Source: an uncultured Tenacibaculum sp. (GTDB lineage: Bacteria > Bacteroidota > Bacteroidia > Flavobacteriales > Flavobacteriaceae). From it: a stretch of DNA of 64,000 nt. Both the position numbers and the translations under genes were made by a program. Location of the stretch: positions 496,001 to 560,000 of the forward strand of contig CANLMR010000001.1 in NCBI GenBank assembly GCA_947492185.1, written 5' to 3'. This document shows, in pieces, positions 1 through 9,961 of the stretch. The notes beneath the pieces are model-generated. The model saw nothing but the letters and a program-made list of their open reading frames with translations, searched no databases and was not told the origin of the DNA. Every line of letters starts with the position of its first letter. Position 1 is the stretch's first letter.

Positions 1-3000
1 AAGCAAAATAGTTCTCAAACAACACATAAACATACTGAAGCTAGCTATTTAAAAGAAATTATATCTTCAAAAGGAGCGAAAATTAAATTAGTATACGCAG
101 CAAAAACTGGAAATGAATTTTATGAGACTCATATTTCTCATCCTGAACCAGATGCCTATCAAGAACGTTTTGAAGAAAAATATTTAAATCGTGTAGATAT
201 TTTTAATAATGAGAATACTTTAACTACTTCTTATAATTTCCAACACGATATACAACAGTTAAATACTCAAAACAAGAAAAGGTACTTAACAAAAATCACT
301 CAAATTAGTCATCAAGGAATTCAAAGTTTACTGTCTCCTTCACAAGAGTTTGAATATCATTATTCAGGTGTTTTTCAAGGAGGATTAAAAAAAGTAACAT
401 ACCCATCAGGAGGTACAGTAACATATAATTACCAAAACAAATATTTATTTCATAATGGACAAAACAGGTTCGAAACTACTCCAGTTTGGCCATCAGGATA
501 TAATTTTTACAGTGCGGTTGTTAAGGATAATTATAGTTTGTTTGTAATGAGAACGGCTAATCCGGTAACAGGAAATAAACATCGATTTAAAATATTTCGA
601 TTTTGGTGGAATGGTAAGCAATGGGAATCTAATGAGTTTACTTTCCCACATTTAATGGAAGATAACTATCCTAATAATGGAGAAAGATTAAAAGGGTTTT
701 ATAGTGTGTTAGAAAATGATTTTTATGCTTTTGCATTTGATAAAGGGGATAGAGCAGATGTATATCTTTTTCATAAAGAAAAGAACGGGCATACGTGGAA
801 AGACACTAGTTATTCAAGTTTGCATATTGGTGCAGAAAACCCAAGATTTATTTCAGGGGATGATTTCTTAGCTCTTGGATCGCATAGAACGGGTAGATTG
901 TGGACATACACATGGAATGGAACTTCTTGGAGAAGTAAGTTAATTAACCAAGGAGGAGGACAATATTATTATGCGGCTACTAATAATTTTATTCTTTCTC
1001 TAGATGAGGATGGTGGACCAGATATGGTAACAAACTTAAATTATGTAGATAATTATTACATCCATTATTTAGATGCAGAGAAAAAATGGCAAACAAAATC
1101 ATGGTCAGCTTTTGCTGCTCCAAGAATACATAGTATAGAAAAACCAAGTCAATTTTATCCAGGTAATTCTATTGCAGGATTTGTAGCAGATGATAATCCA
1201 GAATTATTTTTACGTTGGGATAAAAACTATAATTTAATAGCTGTAGATGATGTTTTAGGAGCATATAACGATGCACATTCATTACAACCTGTAGGAAACA
1301 GTATGTTTACCTTAGTTTGGTGGTGGGATAACGGTCCAACAAAAACCGCACGTTTTAATGGTAATTCTTGGAGTGTGAGCCCTTTTTCTTCTAATGATTT
1401 TTCTGCTGTTAATTTTGGGTTAGATTTTATGACTTATAAAAATGAGAATACAGATTATATAAGATATAGAACTTATGTACCAAATACAAATAGTTGGGTA
1501 GCAGGAAATTTAAATTCTTTTCCTTGGTATACTTCTTTTCAAGTTAGTGGGATCAATTCTGAGTTTTTAGTAGGGAGAGATAGAATATATAAAAGAAATC
1601 GTTTTAATTCTATTGAATCACCTACTCAAATAGGAACATTGCAATACGATAATGATTTCACATATTCAGATGGGTTAAGTCATGCTTATGTAAAAGAAGT
1701 TGAATATACAAACAATGGAGGGTCAGCCTCTTCAGTTTTTAAGAAAGGGACTTATTTTTATATGAATAAAGAAACAGGTGAATTAAATTCAATCAATTTA
1801 GGATTAAAATATTATTTACGAGGAAGTAAAAAATTAGGAGGAAATACTCCTTTCATGTCCCCTAAAGCAATTTGGTTAAGACAAGATAATTCATCTACAA
1901 ACTTTAATCCTTATTTATATAGAATTATAAATGATAAATTTAATCAGTCAGTTTATGATATTGTTGTAAATCGTATAGATTTAGACGATAAAAATGAAGG
2001 AGTGCGTAAGGTTCAATACACATATAATAATCCAAACTCAATAACTGATAATACTACTACTTTTTACGGAGAGGTAATCATTGAACAAAAAGGGTTTGGA
2101 TCAAGTTCAAATGGAAAGATTAAAAGAATATTTAACACAGGAAATGAAGATGTTCACTTAATAGGCTTACAATTAGAAGAACAGGTTTTAGACACTAATA
2201 ATTCATTAAAAAGTAAAACAACAAATACTTGGGAAAAATTTTTAAAAACCGCTCATAATGGTTCATTCCAGGTAGATTTAAGCTATAATGTAAGACTTAA
2301 AAGTAAGAAAGAAGAAATTATATTTAACAGTCAGATTTTAGAAAACAACACTTCTTATTCTTATAACTCAAGAGGTCAATTATCTTCTACAACAACAGCA
2401 AATAGTAAAGGATTAATTGAACGACAAAATGTTCGTTATGCACACGAACAATATAGCTTTATGAGAGATAAAAATATGTTAACAGATGTTTATGAAACAA
2501 CAACAAGGTTAGATAATCAAGTTGTAAATATTAATAGAAACATTTGGCTAAATTCTTCAGGAAAAGCTTATATCAAAGAAAAATGGAGCGGACCAACAAA
2601 TACACAATTGCGTTTAAATTCTGAAGTTACACATGTTGATAATTTAGGTAATTTACTAGAAACATCAAATGGTAAAGATATTTACAACGCATCGTTAAAT
2701 GGATATAGAAACTTATATGAGGTTGCTACTATTGTAAATGCAAAATACCAAGAGGTAGTTGATGAGTTAGATATTTCATATAGTCAACTACAAAACTTAA
2801 ACACATCTAATCTTAAAATTGAATTAATGAAATTATACGATCGCTTGCCGAATAGTATGATTAGCCTTACTTTTTATGATGATAATGGTAGAGTAGTTAA
2901 CAGAATAAACGAAAGAAAAGAAGAATCTTTTTTACATTATGATGCCAGAGGAAGAATAGATCATATTACTGATGGGTACGGAAATGTATTAGAAAAGAAA

Positions 3001-3021
3001 GAGTATCATTTTGGAAATTAA
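1..3021 (+). CDS. RHS/YD-repeat-like large secreted or surface protein, C-terminal part (5' end outside window)
   Basis: Frame 1 is open from base 1 through the listed ORF (538..3021). C-terminus has YD-like motifs (YDDNGRVVNRINE, YDARGRIDHITDGYGNVLEKKEY); the middle has repeated WNG.W blocks. Confidence 0.7.
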   Translation, partial: KQNSSQTTHKHTEASYLKEIISSKGAKIKLVYAAKTGNEFYETHISHPEPDAYQERFEEKYLNRVDIFNNENTLTTSYNFQHDIQQLNTQNKKRYLTKITQISHQGIQSLLSPSQEFEYHYSGVFQGGLKKVTYPSGGTVTYNYQNKYLFHNGQNRFETTPVWPSGYNFYSAVVKDNYSLFVMRTANPVTGNKHRFKIFRFWWNGKQWESNEFTFPHLMEDNYPNNGERLKGFYSVLENDFYAFAFDKGDRADVYLFHKEKNGHTWKDTSYSSLHIGAENPRFISGDDFLALGSHRTGRLWTYTWNGTSWRSKLINQGGGQYYYAATNNFILSLDEDGGPDMVTNLNYVDNYYIHYLDAEKKWQTKSWSAFAAPRIHSIEKPSQFYPGNSIAGFVADDNPELFLRWDKNYNLIAVDDVLGAYNDAHSLQPVGNSMFTLVWWWDNGPTKTARFNGNSWSVSPFSSNDFSAVNFGLDFMTYKNENTDYIRYRTYVPNTNSWVAGNLNSFPWYTSFQVSGINSEFLVGRDRIYKRNRFNSIESPTQIGTLQYDNDFTYSDGLSHAYVKEVEYTNNGGSASSVFKKGTYFYMNKETGELNSINLGLKYYLRGSKKLGGNTPFMSPKAIWLRQDNSSTNFNPYLYRIINDKFNQSVYDIVVNRIDLDDKNEGVRKVQYTYNNPNSITDNTTTFYGEVIIEQKGFGSSSNGKIKRIFNTGNEDVHLIGLQLEEQVLDTNNSLKSKTTNTWEKFLKTAHNGSFQVDLSYNVRLKSKKEEIIFNSQILENNTSYSYNSRGQLSSTTTANSKGLIERQNVRYAHEQYSFMRDKNMLTDVYETTTRLDNQVVNINRNIWLNSSGKAYIKEKWSGPTNTQLRLNSEVTHVDNLGNLLETSNGKDIYNASLNGYRNLYEVATIVNAKYQEVVDELDISYSQLQNLNTSNLKIELMKLYDRLPNSMISLTFYDDNGRVVNRINERKEESFLHYDARGRIDHITDGYGNVLEKKEYHFGN

Positions 3022-3036
3022 AATATAGAATTTTAA

Positions 3037-3069
3037 ATAAAGAGTGTTTTTAACACTCTTTATTTTTTT
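3037..3069. terminator. bidirectional Rho-independent terminator between convergent genes
   Basis: AAGAGTGTT-TTT-AACACTCTT followed by TATTTTTTT; flanking A/T tracts extend the stem. Confidence 0.75.
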
Positions 3070-4334
3070 AAATTTAATTTAAAAAAGTTAACTCCAATAA
3101 AACTTACCATAGCAGGCAAAACCCATCCTAAATTATAGTTAGATAATGGAATAAAGTTTTGTATTCCAGTTAACGATTCTTTTGCAACTAAGAATTGTAA
3201 GAAATCTGGTACGCTAAAAATAAACGTAACTATTACAACGGTTTTAAATATTGTTGGTGTTGCTAATTTTTCAGGAAGAATATTTAGTAAGATTAATACA
3301 ATAGTAATAGGATAAATAAACATTAATGCTGGTAATGCAATTACTATAATATCATGTACATCAAATTGTCCCATTACAATACCCAAAACACATCCAATAA
3401 TAGCTGTAATTGTATATGCTTTTTTTGAATTATTGAATAAACCTTTGAAATAATCTGAAGTTCCTGTGATAATTCCTACCGCGGTTGTGAAACAAGCTAA
3501 AGCAACTAAAATACTTAAAAATGTAGTTCCAATATTTCCTAAAGTTTGTGTACTTAATCCAGTTAACACTTCTGTTCGAGTGGCTTTTTCCCCAAAAGTA
3601 CTACTGAAAATTGCACCATTAAAAATCAATCCAGCATAAATAATCAATAAACCAAGTCCAGCAATTAATCCTGATTTACTAATTAATTCTTTCTTTTCTT
3701 GGAATGATGTATTTTTGTTGAAATTCATAGAGATAACTAAAACACCTCCAATAACAACGGCTCCAATAGCATCAAAAGTTTGATATCCTTCTAACAAACC
3801 ACTAACAAATGGAGTTTCAAAAATTGTAGGAGTTGAAATAGTATTTGGAGAGAAAATTCCGATGAATATTATGGATAAAAGTATAATTATAATCAAAGGC
3901 GTAAGAAACCTTCCGATTAAAGTTAAAATTTTACTTCTATTCATTACAAACACAAGAACTAAAGCAAAATAAATAGAACTTGTTAACCAAGATTCGGTTC
4001 CAAAGTAAGGTTGAATAGCCATTTCATGAGTAACTGAAGCTGTTCTAGGAGCAGGTAAAGCTACCGAGATTGTATATACAATCAAACAATAAATCAAACT
4101 AAACGTTGGTGAAACCTTTTTGCCAAAATCATACATTGTTCCTTGTAAACGAGCATGCGCTAATATTCCTAAAATTGGAATGAAAACTGCGGTAATAAAA
4201 AAACCAATAGTCACCCAATGCCAAGCGTCTCCTGCATTTTTTCCTAAAAATGGAGGAAGAATTAAGTTTCCTGCTCCAAAAAACATAGAGAATAAGGCAA
4301 AGCCAGTAATTAGAATTTCTTTGGTTTTGTTCAT
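3060..4334 (-). CDS. brnQ: branched-chain amino acid transport system II carrier protein (BrnQ family)
   Basis: Start MNKTKEILITGFALFSMFFGAGNLILPPFLG is typical of BrnQ; about 12 hydrophobic segments. Confidence 0.9.
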   Translation of the reverse strand: MNKTKEILITGFALFSMFFGAGNLILPPFLGKNAGDAWHWVTIGFFITAVFIPILGILAHARLQGTMYDFGKKVSPTFSLIYCLIVYTISVALPAPRTASVTHEMAIQPYFGTESWLTSSIYFALVLVFVMNRSKILTLIGRFLTPLIIIILLSIIFIGIFSPNTISTPTIFETPFVSGLLEGYQTFDAIGAVVIGGVLVISMNFNKNTSFQEKKELISKSGLIAGLGLLIIYAGLIFNGAIFSSTFGEKATRTEVLTGLSTQTLGNIGTTFLSILVALACFTTAVGIITGTSDYFKGLFNNSKKAYTITAIIGCVLGIVMGQFDVHDIIVIALPALMFIYPITIVLILLNILPEKLATPTIFKTVVIVTFIFSVPDFLQFLVAKESLTGIQNFIPLSNYNLGWVLPAMVSFIGVNFFKLNLKK

Positions 4335-4363
4335 AATGGTTGAATTATAGCGAGAAAGATACA

Positions 4364-4371
4364 TATTTTTG
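4364..4371 (+). promoter_or_regulatory. Bacteroidetes -7 element (TATTTTTG) with TTG -33 at 4340
   Basis: TAnnTTTG match; spacing between TTG and TA is 21 nt; only 4 nt before the ATG. Confidence 0.5.
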
Positions 4372-4375
4372 TGGC

Positions 4376-5164
4376 ATGGAAAATAGGATGGTATATAAAA
4401 ATACTAGAGTAGCTTACTATTGTTATGGGAAAGGAGTTAAAACCTTAGTGCTGTTACATGGTTTTTTGGAAAATTCTTCAATGTGGAAATCTGTTGTTGA
4501 TGAGTTTTCTAATGAGTTTAAAGTTATATGTATTGATCTTTTAGGTCATGGAAAATCTGAATGTTTGGGTTATGTACATACTATGGAAGAAATTGCTGAA
4601 TCTGTAAAAGCAGTTCTTACAAAAGAACAAGTTAGTAAAGCAATTTTTGTTGGCCATTCAATGGGAGGATATGTGACTTTAGCATTAGCAGAAAAATATC
4701 CAGAAGTCATTGAAAAATTATGTTTGTTAAATTCTACTGCACAGCCAGATTCTGAAGAACGAAAAACTATTCGAGACAGAGCCATTCTAATGGTAAAAAC
4801 CAACTACAAGGCTTTAGTTTCAATGTCTATTAGTAATTTATTTTCATCAGAAACTTCTAGTGAATTTACTAGTGAAATTGCCGAATGTAAAAAGGAAGCT
4901 TTAAAAACTCCAATTCAAGGATATATTGCTTGTGCAGAAGGAATGAAAAAACGAAAAAAAAGAGAGCATGTTTTAGAATCTAAGACTTTTGAAAGCTTAT
5001 TAATTACAGGGAAAAAAGATCCTGTTTTGATTTATGAGAATAGTATTGAAGAGGCTAACAGAACACAGACTCCAATTATCGAATTATCAAATGGACACAT
5101 GAGTCATATTGAAAACAAGAAAGAGCTAATAAAAGCTCTTAAAGTATTTATGAATAAGGATTAG
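4376..5164 (+). CDS. alpha/beta hydrolase
   Basis: LLHGFLENSSMW, nucleophile elbow GHSMGG, terminal His region NGHMSHIE. ATG at 4376 preferred over the ORF-track start. Confidence 0.88.
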   Translation: MENRMVYKNTRVAYYCYGKGVKTLVLLHGFLENSSMWKSVVDEFSNEFKVICIDLLGHGKSECLGYVHTMEEIAESVKAVLTKEQVSKAIFVGHSMGGYVTLALAEKYPEVIEKLCLLNSTAQPDSEERKTIRDRAILMVKTNYKALVSMSISNLFSSETSSEFTSEIAECKKEALKTPIQGYIACAEGMKKRKKREHVLESKTFESLLITGKKDPVLIYENSIEEANRTQTPIIELSNGHMSHIENKKELIKALKVFMNKD

Positions 5165-5952
5165 AAGGAATATTCAATTCCTAAAATGAGTCCAGATATA
5201 GTTTCGCTTCCCAGCTTATAATTATGATAACCAGTATACAAAGCAGCACGTTTAATATGATATTTTACTTGTGATTTGAATACATCTACGGTATTGTCAT
5301 TAATAAAACTTTGTCGCCATCCTAAATGTAAACTTATTGGTTTTACTGGATAAATATCAACTCCTAAATTATAAGCAAAACCCCAAGTGTCAACTTCTTT
5401 ACCAACATAAGTTCCTCCTATTCCCCACCATATAGAGAAATTGTTTTCACGAACTCTATAATAGTTAGCACTAATTGAAGTAATATTTAATGACTCTGAG
5501 TTTAACAAAGTGCTTTCCGAAAAGTTTAAATATGAAACATCTAATCCAGCTATAGGAATTGGTTTTAATACAGCATTAAGCTCTACTCCGTTTATTCTAT
5601 TAATTAAATAATTTCCGCCGATTTTAATACTACTTCTTTTAGTGTTGTCATTAAAATCATTGGTAAATTCTCCATGATTATTATAATAAGGATAGGGATT
5701 CATCTCGGTATAATCTCCACCGCCAAAAGCAATACCTAAAGTAGAATAGTACATTAATTCTAAAAAAGCACTCTCAAAGAAAGCAGAAACAAAATCGAAA
5801 TCACCATCATTATCAGAAGAAGAGTTGCTACTAGACGATGAGCTTCCTGAACTCTTAGAAGTTTTGCTTAAACTTTCTTTAGCTTTTCCTAGTTTAGTTT
5901 GTGAAAACATAATACAAGGAACGAACAATAGTAATAGTAGTTTAGATTTCAT
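5161..5952 (-). CDS. outer-membrane beta-barrel-like protein with Ser-rich N-terminal linker
   Basis: Signal peptide MKSKLLLLLFVPCIMFSQ, SSGSSSSSSNSSSDNDGD tract, alternating beta-strand pattern, terminal aromatic (EYSF). Confidence 0.6.
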   Translation of the reverse strand: MKSKLLLLLFVPCIMFSQTKLGKAKESLSKTSKSSGSSSSSSNSSSDNDGDFDFVSAFFESAFLELMYYSTLGIAFGGGDYTEMNPYPYYNNHGEFTNDFNDNTKRSSIKIGGNYLINRINGVELNAVLKPIPIAGLDVSYLNFSESTLLNSESLNITSISANYYRVRENNFSIWWGIGGTYVGKEVDTWGFAYNLGVDIYPVKPISLHLGWRQSFINDNTVDVFKSQVKYHIKRAALYTGYHNYKLGSETISGLILGIEYSF

Positions 5953-6117
5953 AGTAAATTTATTTTTCAAAATTTTATCAATTTCTATACCACTAATTTT
6001 TATTTAGAAGCATAAGATTGTTAAAAAGTAGTTAATTCATTTTTTAACGTATTTAATATACTATTTGTGGTATGTTTTTTGTCTGAAAAACCACATTAAT
6101 TAAAAATAAGACTACCT

Positions 6118-6678
6118 ATGAAAAATTATCGATTACTTTTTTTACTATTATTTTCAAGTTCTACACTATTATTTGCTCAAAATAATTCTTCAAGTCAAGT
6201 TTCTGTTGAGAAAAATATATTTGGTGTACAAACAGGATTATTTGGAGCTTGGGCGTATAATGAAACCAAATTATCAGCTAAAATAGCTTTACGTTCTGAG
6301 TTAGGTTTAAATTTAGGGATTTTTGGAGGCAACTTTTATCCAAAAACAGGCTATATTCTTTACCCAACAGTTTCTTTAGAACCAAGATTGTATTATAATC
6401 TAGATCGAAGAGTAAAATTGAATAAGAATATTGATTATAATTCTGGAAATTACTTTGGTTTAAAAACTACTTATGGTTCTGATTTATTTTCTATATCAAA
6501 TTACAACTTGATTGTAAACAATCACATTACCATTGTTCCTAAATATGGAATTAGAAGAAGTTTTGCTAAAAACTTCGAATTCGAATTTTCTGCAGGAATT
6601 GGATATGGTTATAATTTAGATTTAAAAACCTCAGATACAGTATTGGATTTAGGGTTTAGGATCGGATATAGATTTTAA
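6118..6678 (+). CDS. outer-membrane beta-barrel protein, hypothetical
   Basis: Signal peptide MKNYRLLFLLLFSSSTLLFAQ; barrel-like strands ending GFRIGYRF. Confidence 0.6.
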   Translation: MKNYRLLFLLLFSSSTLLFAQNNSSSQVSVEKNIFGVQTGLFGAWAYNETKLSAKIALRSELGLNLGIFGGNFYPKTGYILYPTVSLEPRLYYNLDRRVKLNKNIDYNSGNYFGLKTTYGSDLFSISNYNLIVNNHITIVPKYGIRRSFAKNFEFEFSAGIGYGYNLDLKTSDTVLDLGFRIGYRF

Positions 6679-6699
6679 CAAGAATTAAAAAATTTGTTT

Positions 6700-6738
6700 A
6701 AAGAATACTTTGCATTAGGTGTAAAGTATTCTTTTTGT
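6700..6738 (+). terminator. Rho-independent terminator
   Basis: AAAGAATACTTT...AAAGTATTCTTTTT, 12-bp stem with T tract. Confidence 0.65.
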
Positions 6739-6761
6739 ATATTGAGGTCTCACTTATTAAA

Positions 6762-7415
6762 ATGAAAGTATACCACTTAGCACGCCAACGTTCGATCCTT
6801 AATAAATTCCTATCAGAAATTAGAGATAAAAACATCCAAAAGGATAGTATGAGATTTCGTAGAAATATTGAACGTATTGGAGAAATTTTAGGATACGAAT
6901 TAAGTAAAAACCTGAATTATTCTTCGAAGCAAATCATAACTCCACTTGGAGCAAAACCTGTAGATATGTTATCAGAAGATATTGTTTTATGTTCTATTTT
7001 AAGAGCTGGTCTTCCTTTACACAATGGGTTGTTAAATTACTTTGATGATGCTGAAAATGCATTCATCTCTGCATATAGACATCATCCAAATAATGATAAA
7101 GATTTTGAAATAGTTGTGGAGTATTTTGCTTCTCCTACTATAACAGATAAAACGTTGCTTTTAATTGATCCAATGTTGGCAACAGGGAGATCTTTAGTTT
7201 CTGTTTATGAGGCGTTAAACAAATATGGTGCTCCTAAAGAAATTCATATTGTTTCTGTTATTGGTTCATTAGACGGAATAGATTTTATAAAGAATCATTT
7301 CCCAGTAAATACTTCACTTTGGATTGCTGATATTGATAATAAATTAAATGATAAAGGATATATTCTTCCTGGATTAGGAGATGCAGGAGATTTAGCGTTT
7401 GGTGAAAAAATGTAG
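6762..7415 (+). CDS. upp: uracil phosphoribosyltransferase
   Basis: PRPP-binding region LLLIDPMLATGRSLVSVYEAL; C-terminal IADIDNKLNDKGYILPGLGDAGDLAFGE. Confidence 0.93.
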   Translation: MKVYHLARQRSILNKFLSEIRDKNIQKDSMRFRRNIERIGEILGYELSKNLNYSSKQIITPLGAKPVDMLSEDIVLCSILRAGLPLHNGLLNYFDDAENAFISAYRHHPNNDKDFEIVVEYFASPTITDKTLLLIDPMLATGRSLVSVYEALNKYGAPKEIHIVSVIGSLDGIDFIKNHFPVNTSLWIADIDNKLNDKGYILPGLGDAGDLAFGEKM

Positions 7416-7418
7416 TCA

Positions 7419-8321
7419 CTAAATAAAATAGTGAACTAAAGACCCTATAAAAAATCCAATCATAATTAAATCTGAAAACCACTTTTTTTGGATTAACTCA
7501 AAACCATTAGCAATAATTATTGCACAAGGAAAAATTAAATAAGCTAATTCTGCACCTGACCTGTCTTTATAAATGATTAGTAGAATAATTATTGAGAGTA
7601 GATGAATAGTAACTAAAATCCAGCTCCTTCTAAATTCATTTTTTATTGATAACGTTTTTGGTGTTTTCATAACAAATGCTAAGAATGTGAAAACTAAAAG
7701 TATACTCAATGAAAACTTATAAATAAACGAAAAGTATATTGAGAAATCATAATAAGTTGTAAAGCCCAAAAGATTATAAAAAGTCTGTTCATTATCATAC
7801 CATAAACAATAGGTAAAGTATATAATAATTGGAGTTACAAAACCTAATAAAGGTGTAATTAATCTTCTATAATCAATATGTTGATGAATAAATATAGATA
7901 AAAATGTAAGTGGGAATAACACAATTGTAAAGGGTTCTATAATAACAGAGATTCCCATCCAAAAACCACAATCAAACAACTTTTTTATGGTGTTTTTCGA
8001 AGATTGAAGGCTGTACATTCTTCTTACATAAACGAGTAAAATAAAATTAGAATAAAAGAAAGAATCAATATTTATAACACTAGGGAAATACCCAATTAAA
8101 ATCACAAAAACTAAAAAGAAGTACGAATTATCGAAGGTTAAATTATTTCGAGATTTAATAAAATTCACCAAGCCAAACAAAACTAAAAACCAAAACACTA
8201 AACTAAAATTAAGATCATTAATAAAGCCTGTAAAATATCCCGATAACACATAACAAAAAAACAATGCTATAATAATGACTGAAGTAAACGGTTTTGTGTT
8301 GCTGAAAAAGTTGGTTAACAT
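7419..8321 (-). CDS. DUF6427-like multi-pass membrane protein
   Basis: 300-aa hydrophobic protein beside upp, matching flavobacterial gene order (MLTNFFSNTKPF start). Confidence 0.65.
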   Translation of the reverse strand: MLTNFFSNTKPFTSVIIIALFFCYVLSGYFTGFINDLNFSLVFWFLVLFGLVNFIKSRNNLTFDNSYFFLVFVILIGYFPSVINIDSFFYSNFILLVYVRRMYSLQSSKNTIKKLFDCGFWMGISVIIEPFTIVLFPLTFLSIFIHQHIDYRRLITPLLGFVTPIIIYFTYCLWYDNEQTFYNLLGFTTYYDFSIYFSFIYKFSLSILLVFTFLAFVMKTPKTLSIKNEFRRSWILVTIHLLSIIILLIIYKDRSGAELAYLIFPCAIIIANGFELIQKKWFSDLIMIGFFIGSLVHYFI

Positions 8322-8333
8322 TTTTTCTTTTTA

Positions 8334-8341
8334 TACTTTTG
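8334..8341 (+). promoter_or_regulatory. Bacteroidetes -7 element (TACTTTTG) with TTG -33 at 8311
   Basis: TAnnTTTG match with 20-nt spacing to TTG, divergent from the DUF6427 gene. Confidence 0.55.
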
Positions 8342-8363
8342 CAAGCGTAAAGATAATCAAGTT

Positions 8364-8582
8364 ATGTTAGGATTAAATATTTTTAAATTCATAGGTGAAA
8401 TTTTTCAAGTGTTATTCATTCCATTTGATTGGTTTCGTTTAACCCTTGCTAAAGGAGCAGCTGGATGGTGGACATCTAATACAATCAACTGGATTTTCTT
8501 AGTTGTTCTTCTAGTTTTACTATACTACTGGATTTCTCAGGCTCTTAAATTTAAAAGAGAAGGTACAGAAGATAGAGCTTAA
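8364..8582 (+). CDS. DUF6341-like small membrane protein
   Basis: 72 aa; FIPFDWFRL...GWWTSNTINWIFLVVLLVLLYYWISQ; lies before trmB. Confidence 0.6.
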   Translation: MLGLNIFKFIGEIFQVLFIPFDWFRLTLAKGAAGWWTSNTINWIFLVVLLVLLYYWISQALKFKREGTEDRA

Positions 8583-8608
8583 TTAAGGCTTAACACATAT
8601 ACTACGCT

Positions 8609-9280
8609 TTGGGAAGCAAAAACAAACTTAAACGTTTCAAGGAAAACGAAAAATTTGATAATGTAATTCAACCAACAAGAGAAGAAGTTACTGATAACTT
8701 TTATCTTAAAGGAAAATGGAATTCTTTTTTCAAAAACGATAACCCAATTGTTTTAGAATTAGGTTGTGGAAAAGGAGAATATACTATTGCATTGGCAAAA
8801 AAAAATTCGAATAAAAATTTCATCGGAATTGATATTAAAGGCGCTCGCTTTTGGAGAGGAGCAAAAACAGCCATTGAAGATCAAATGGAAAATGTTGCTT
8901 TTATTCGAACGCAAATAGAATTGGTAGATTTGATTTTTGCTGAAAGTGAAGTTGATGAAATTTGGATTACCTTCCCAGATCCACAAATAAAATACAAAAG
9001 AACTAAGCATAGACTTACCAATAGTGCTTTTTTAAAAAAATATCATCATATCTTAAAACCTGATGCATATATAAATTTAAAAACAGATAGTGAATTTATG
9101 CACGGTTATACATTAGGTTTATTACATGGAGAAGGACATGAAGTATTTCATGCAAGCCATGATGTTTATAAGCTAAAATCTTCACCAGAAGAAGTTACCG
9201 AAACTCAAACTTTTTACGAGAAACAATATTTAGAGCACGATAAACCAATTACCTACATTAAGTTTAAGCTGAATTATTAA
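8609..9280 (+). CDS. trmB: tRNA (guanosine(46)-N7)-methyltransferase, TTG start
   Basis: MGSKNKLKRFKENEKFDNVIQPTREE; LELGCGKGEYTIALA SAM site; TFPDPQIKYKRTKHRL. Confidence 0.93.
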   Translation: MGSKNKLKRFKENEKFDNVIQPTREEVTDNFYLKGKWNSFFKNDNPIVLELGCGKGEYTIALAKKNSNKNFIGIDIKGARFWRGAKTAIEDQMENVAFIRTQIELVDLIFAESEVDEIWITFPDPQIKYKRTKHRLTNSAFLKKYHHILKPDAYINLKTDSEFMHGYTLGLLHGEGHEVFHASHDVYKLKSSPEEVTETQTFYEKQYLEHDKPITYIKFKLNY

Positions 9281-9346
9281 AAATTAAATAATTTAGAAAG
9301 GACTTCATTTTATAAGCGTCTAAAAAGCAATCAAATTTGTTTTAAA

Positions 9347-9958
9347 ATGCTTACTCATTTCATCATTGGTTTTATTACTGCTTACTTTGGATTTACTCCG
9401 CCAAGTATGTTAAACTTAACAGTTGGTAAAATATTTATTGATGAAAACAAAAAATCTGCTCGTAGATTTATTTACGGTGCAGCAATTGTAGTTTTTTTTC
9501 AATTCTTATTGAGTTTATGGGTAATTTCATTAATTAATGAAGTTCCTCAATTATTATTTTGGATTAAGAACGCAGCAATATTTGTATTTCTTTTTTTGTC
9601 ACTGTTTTATCTTAGAAAAGAAATATTTTCAAAACAAAAAGTAAAACAGATTTGTGATAGAAAAACATGTTTTGCCTACGGAATTAAATTGTCTTTCGTA
9701 AATATGTTTGCCATTCCATTCTTTGCTTTGGCTTATTCTTTCTTCAGTATGAAAGGAATACTTTCTCAAGAATATAATTACTTGTTGGCTTTTGGTATAG
9801 GAACCTCTTTAGGAGTAGTTGCAGTTTTGTCAAGTTATATCGTGCTAATTAGGAGAATGGAAAGTAAGGTGAATAAAGTTATGGTATATTTCAATCCTTT
9901 AATGAGTGTTATTACTGGATTTTTAGCAGTGTTAACCACAATTAAATTGTACTTTTAA
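9347..9958 (+). CDS. LysE family translocator
   Basis: TPPSMLNLTVGKIFIDENKKSARRFIYGA plus six hydrophobic segments. Confidence 0.75.
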   Translation: MLTHFIIGFITAYFGFTPPSMLNLTVGKIFIDENKKSARRFIYGAAIVVFFQFLLSLWVISLINEVPQLLFWIKNAAIFVFLFLSLFYLRKEIFSKQKVKQICDRKTCFAYGIKLSFVNMFAIPFFALAYSFFSMKGILSQEYNYLLAFGIGTSLGVVAVLSSYIVLIRRMESKVNKVMVYFNPLMSVITGFLAVLTTIKLYF

Positions 9959-9961
9959 AGC

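Noticed and set aside
4120-4350. Plus-strand 76-aa ORF overlapping brnQ
   Set aside because: Antisense to a strongly supported CDS; no family motif.
4570-4803. Minus-strand 77-aa ORF inside the alpha/beta hydrolase
   Set aside because: Antisense shadow ORF.
7285-7482. Minus-strand 65-aa ORF over the upp 3' end
   Set aside because: Overlaps both upp and the DUF6427 gene; F/Y/L-rich shadow translation.
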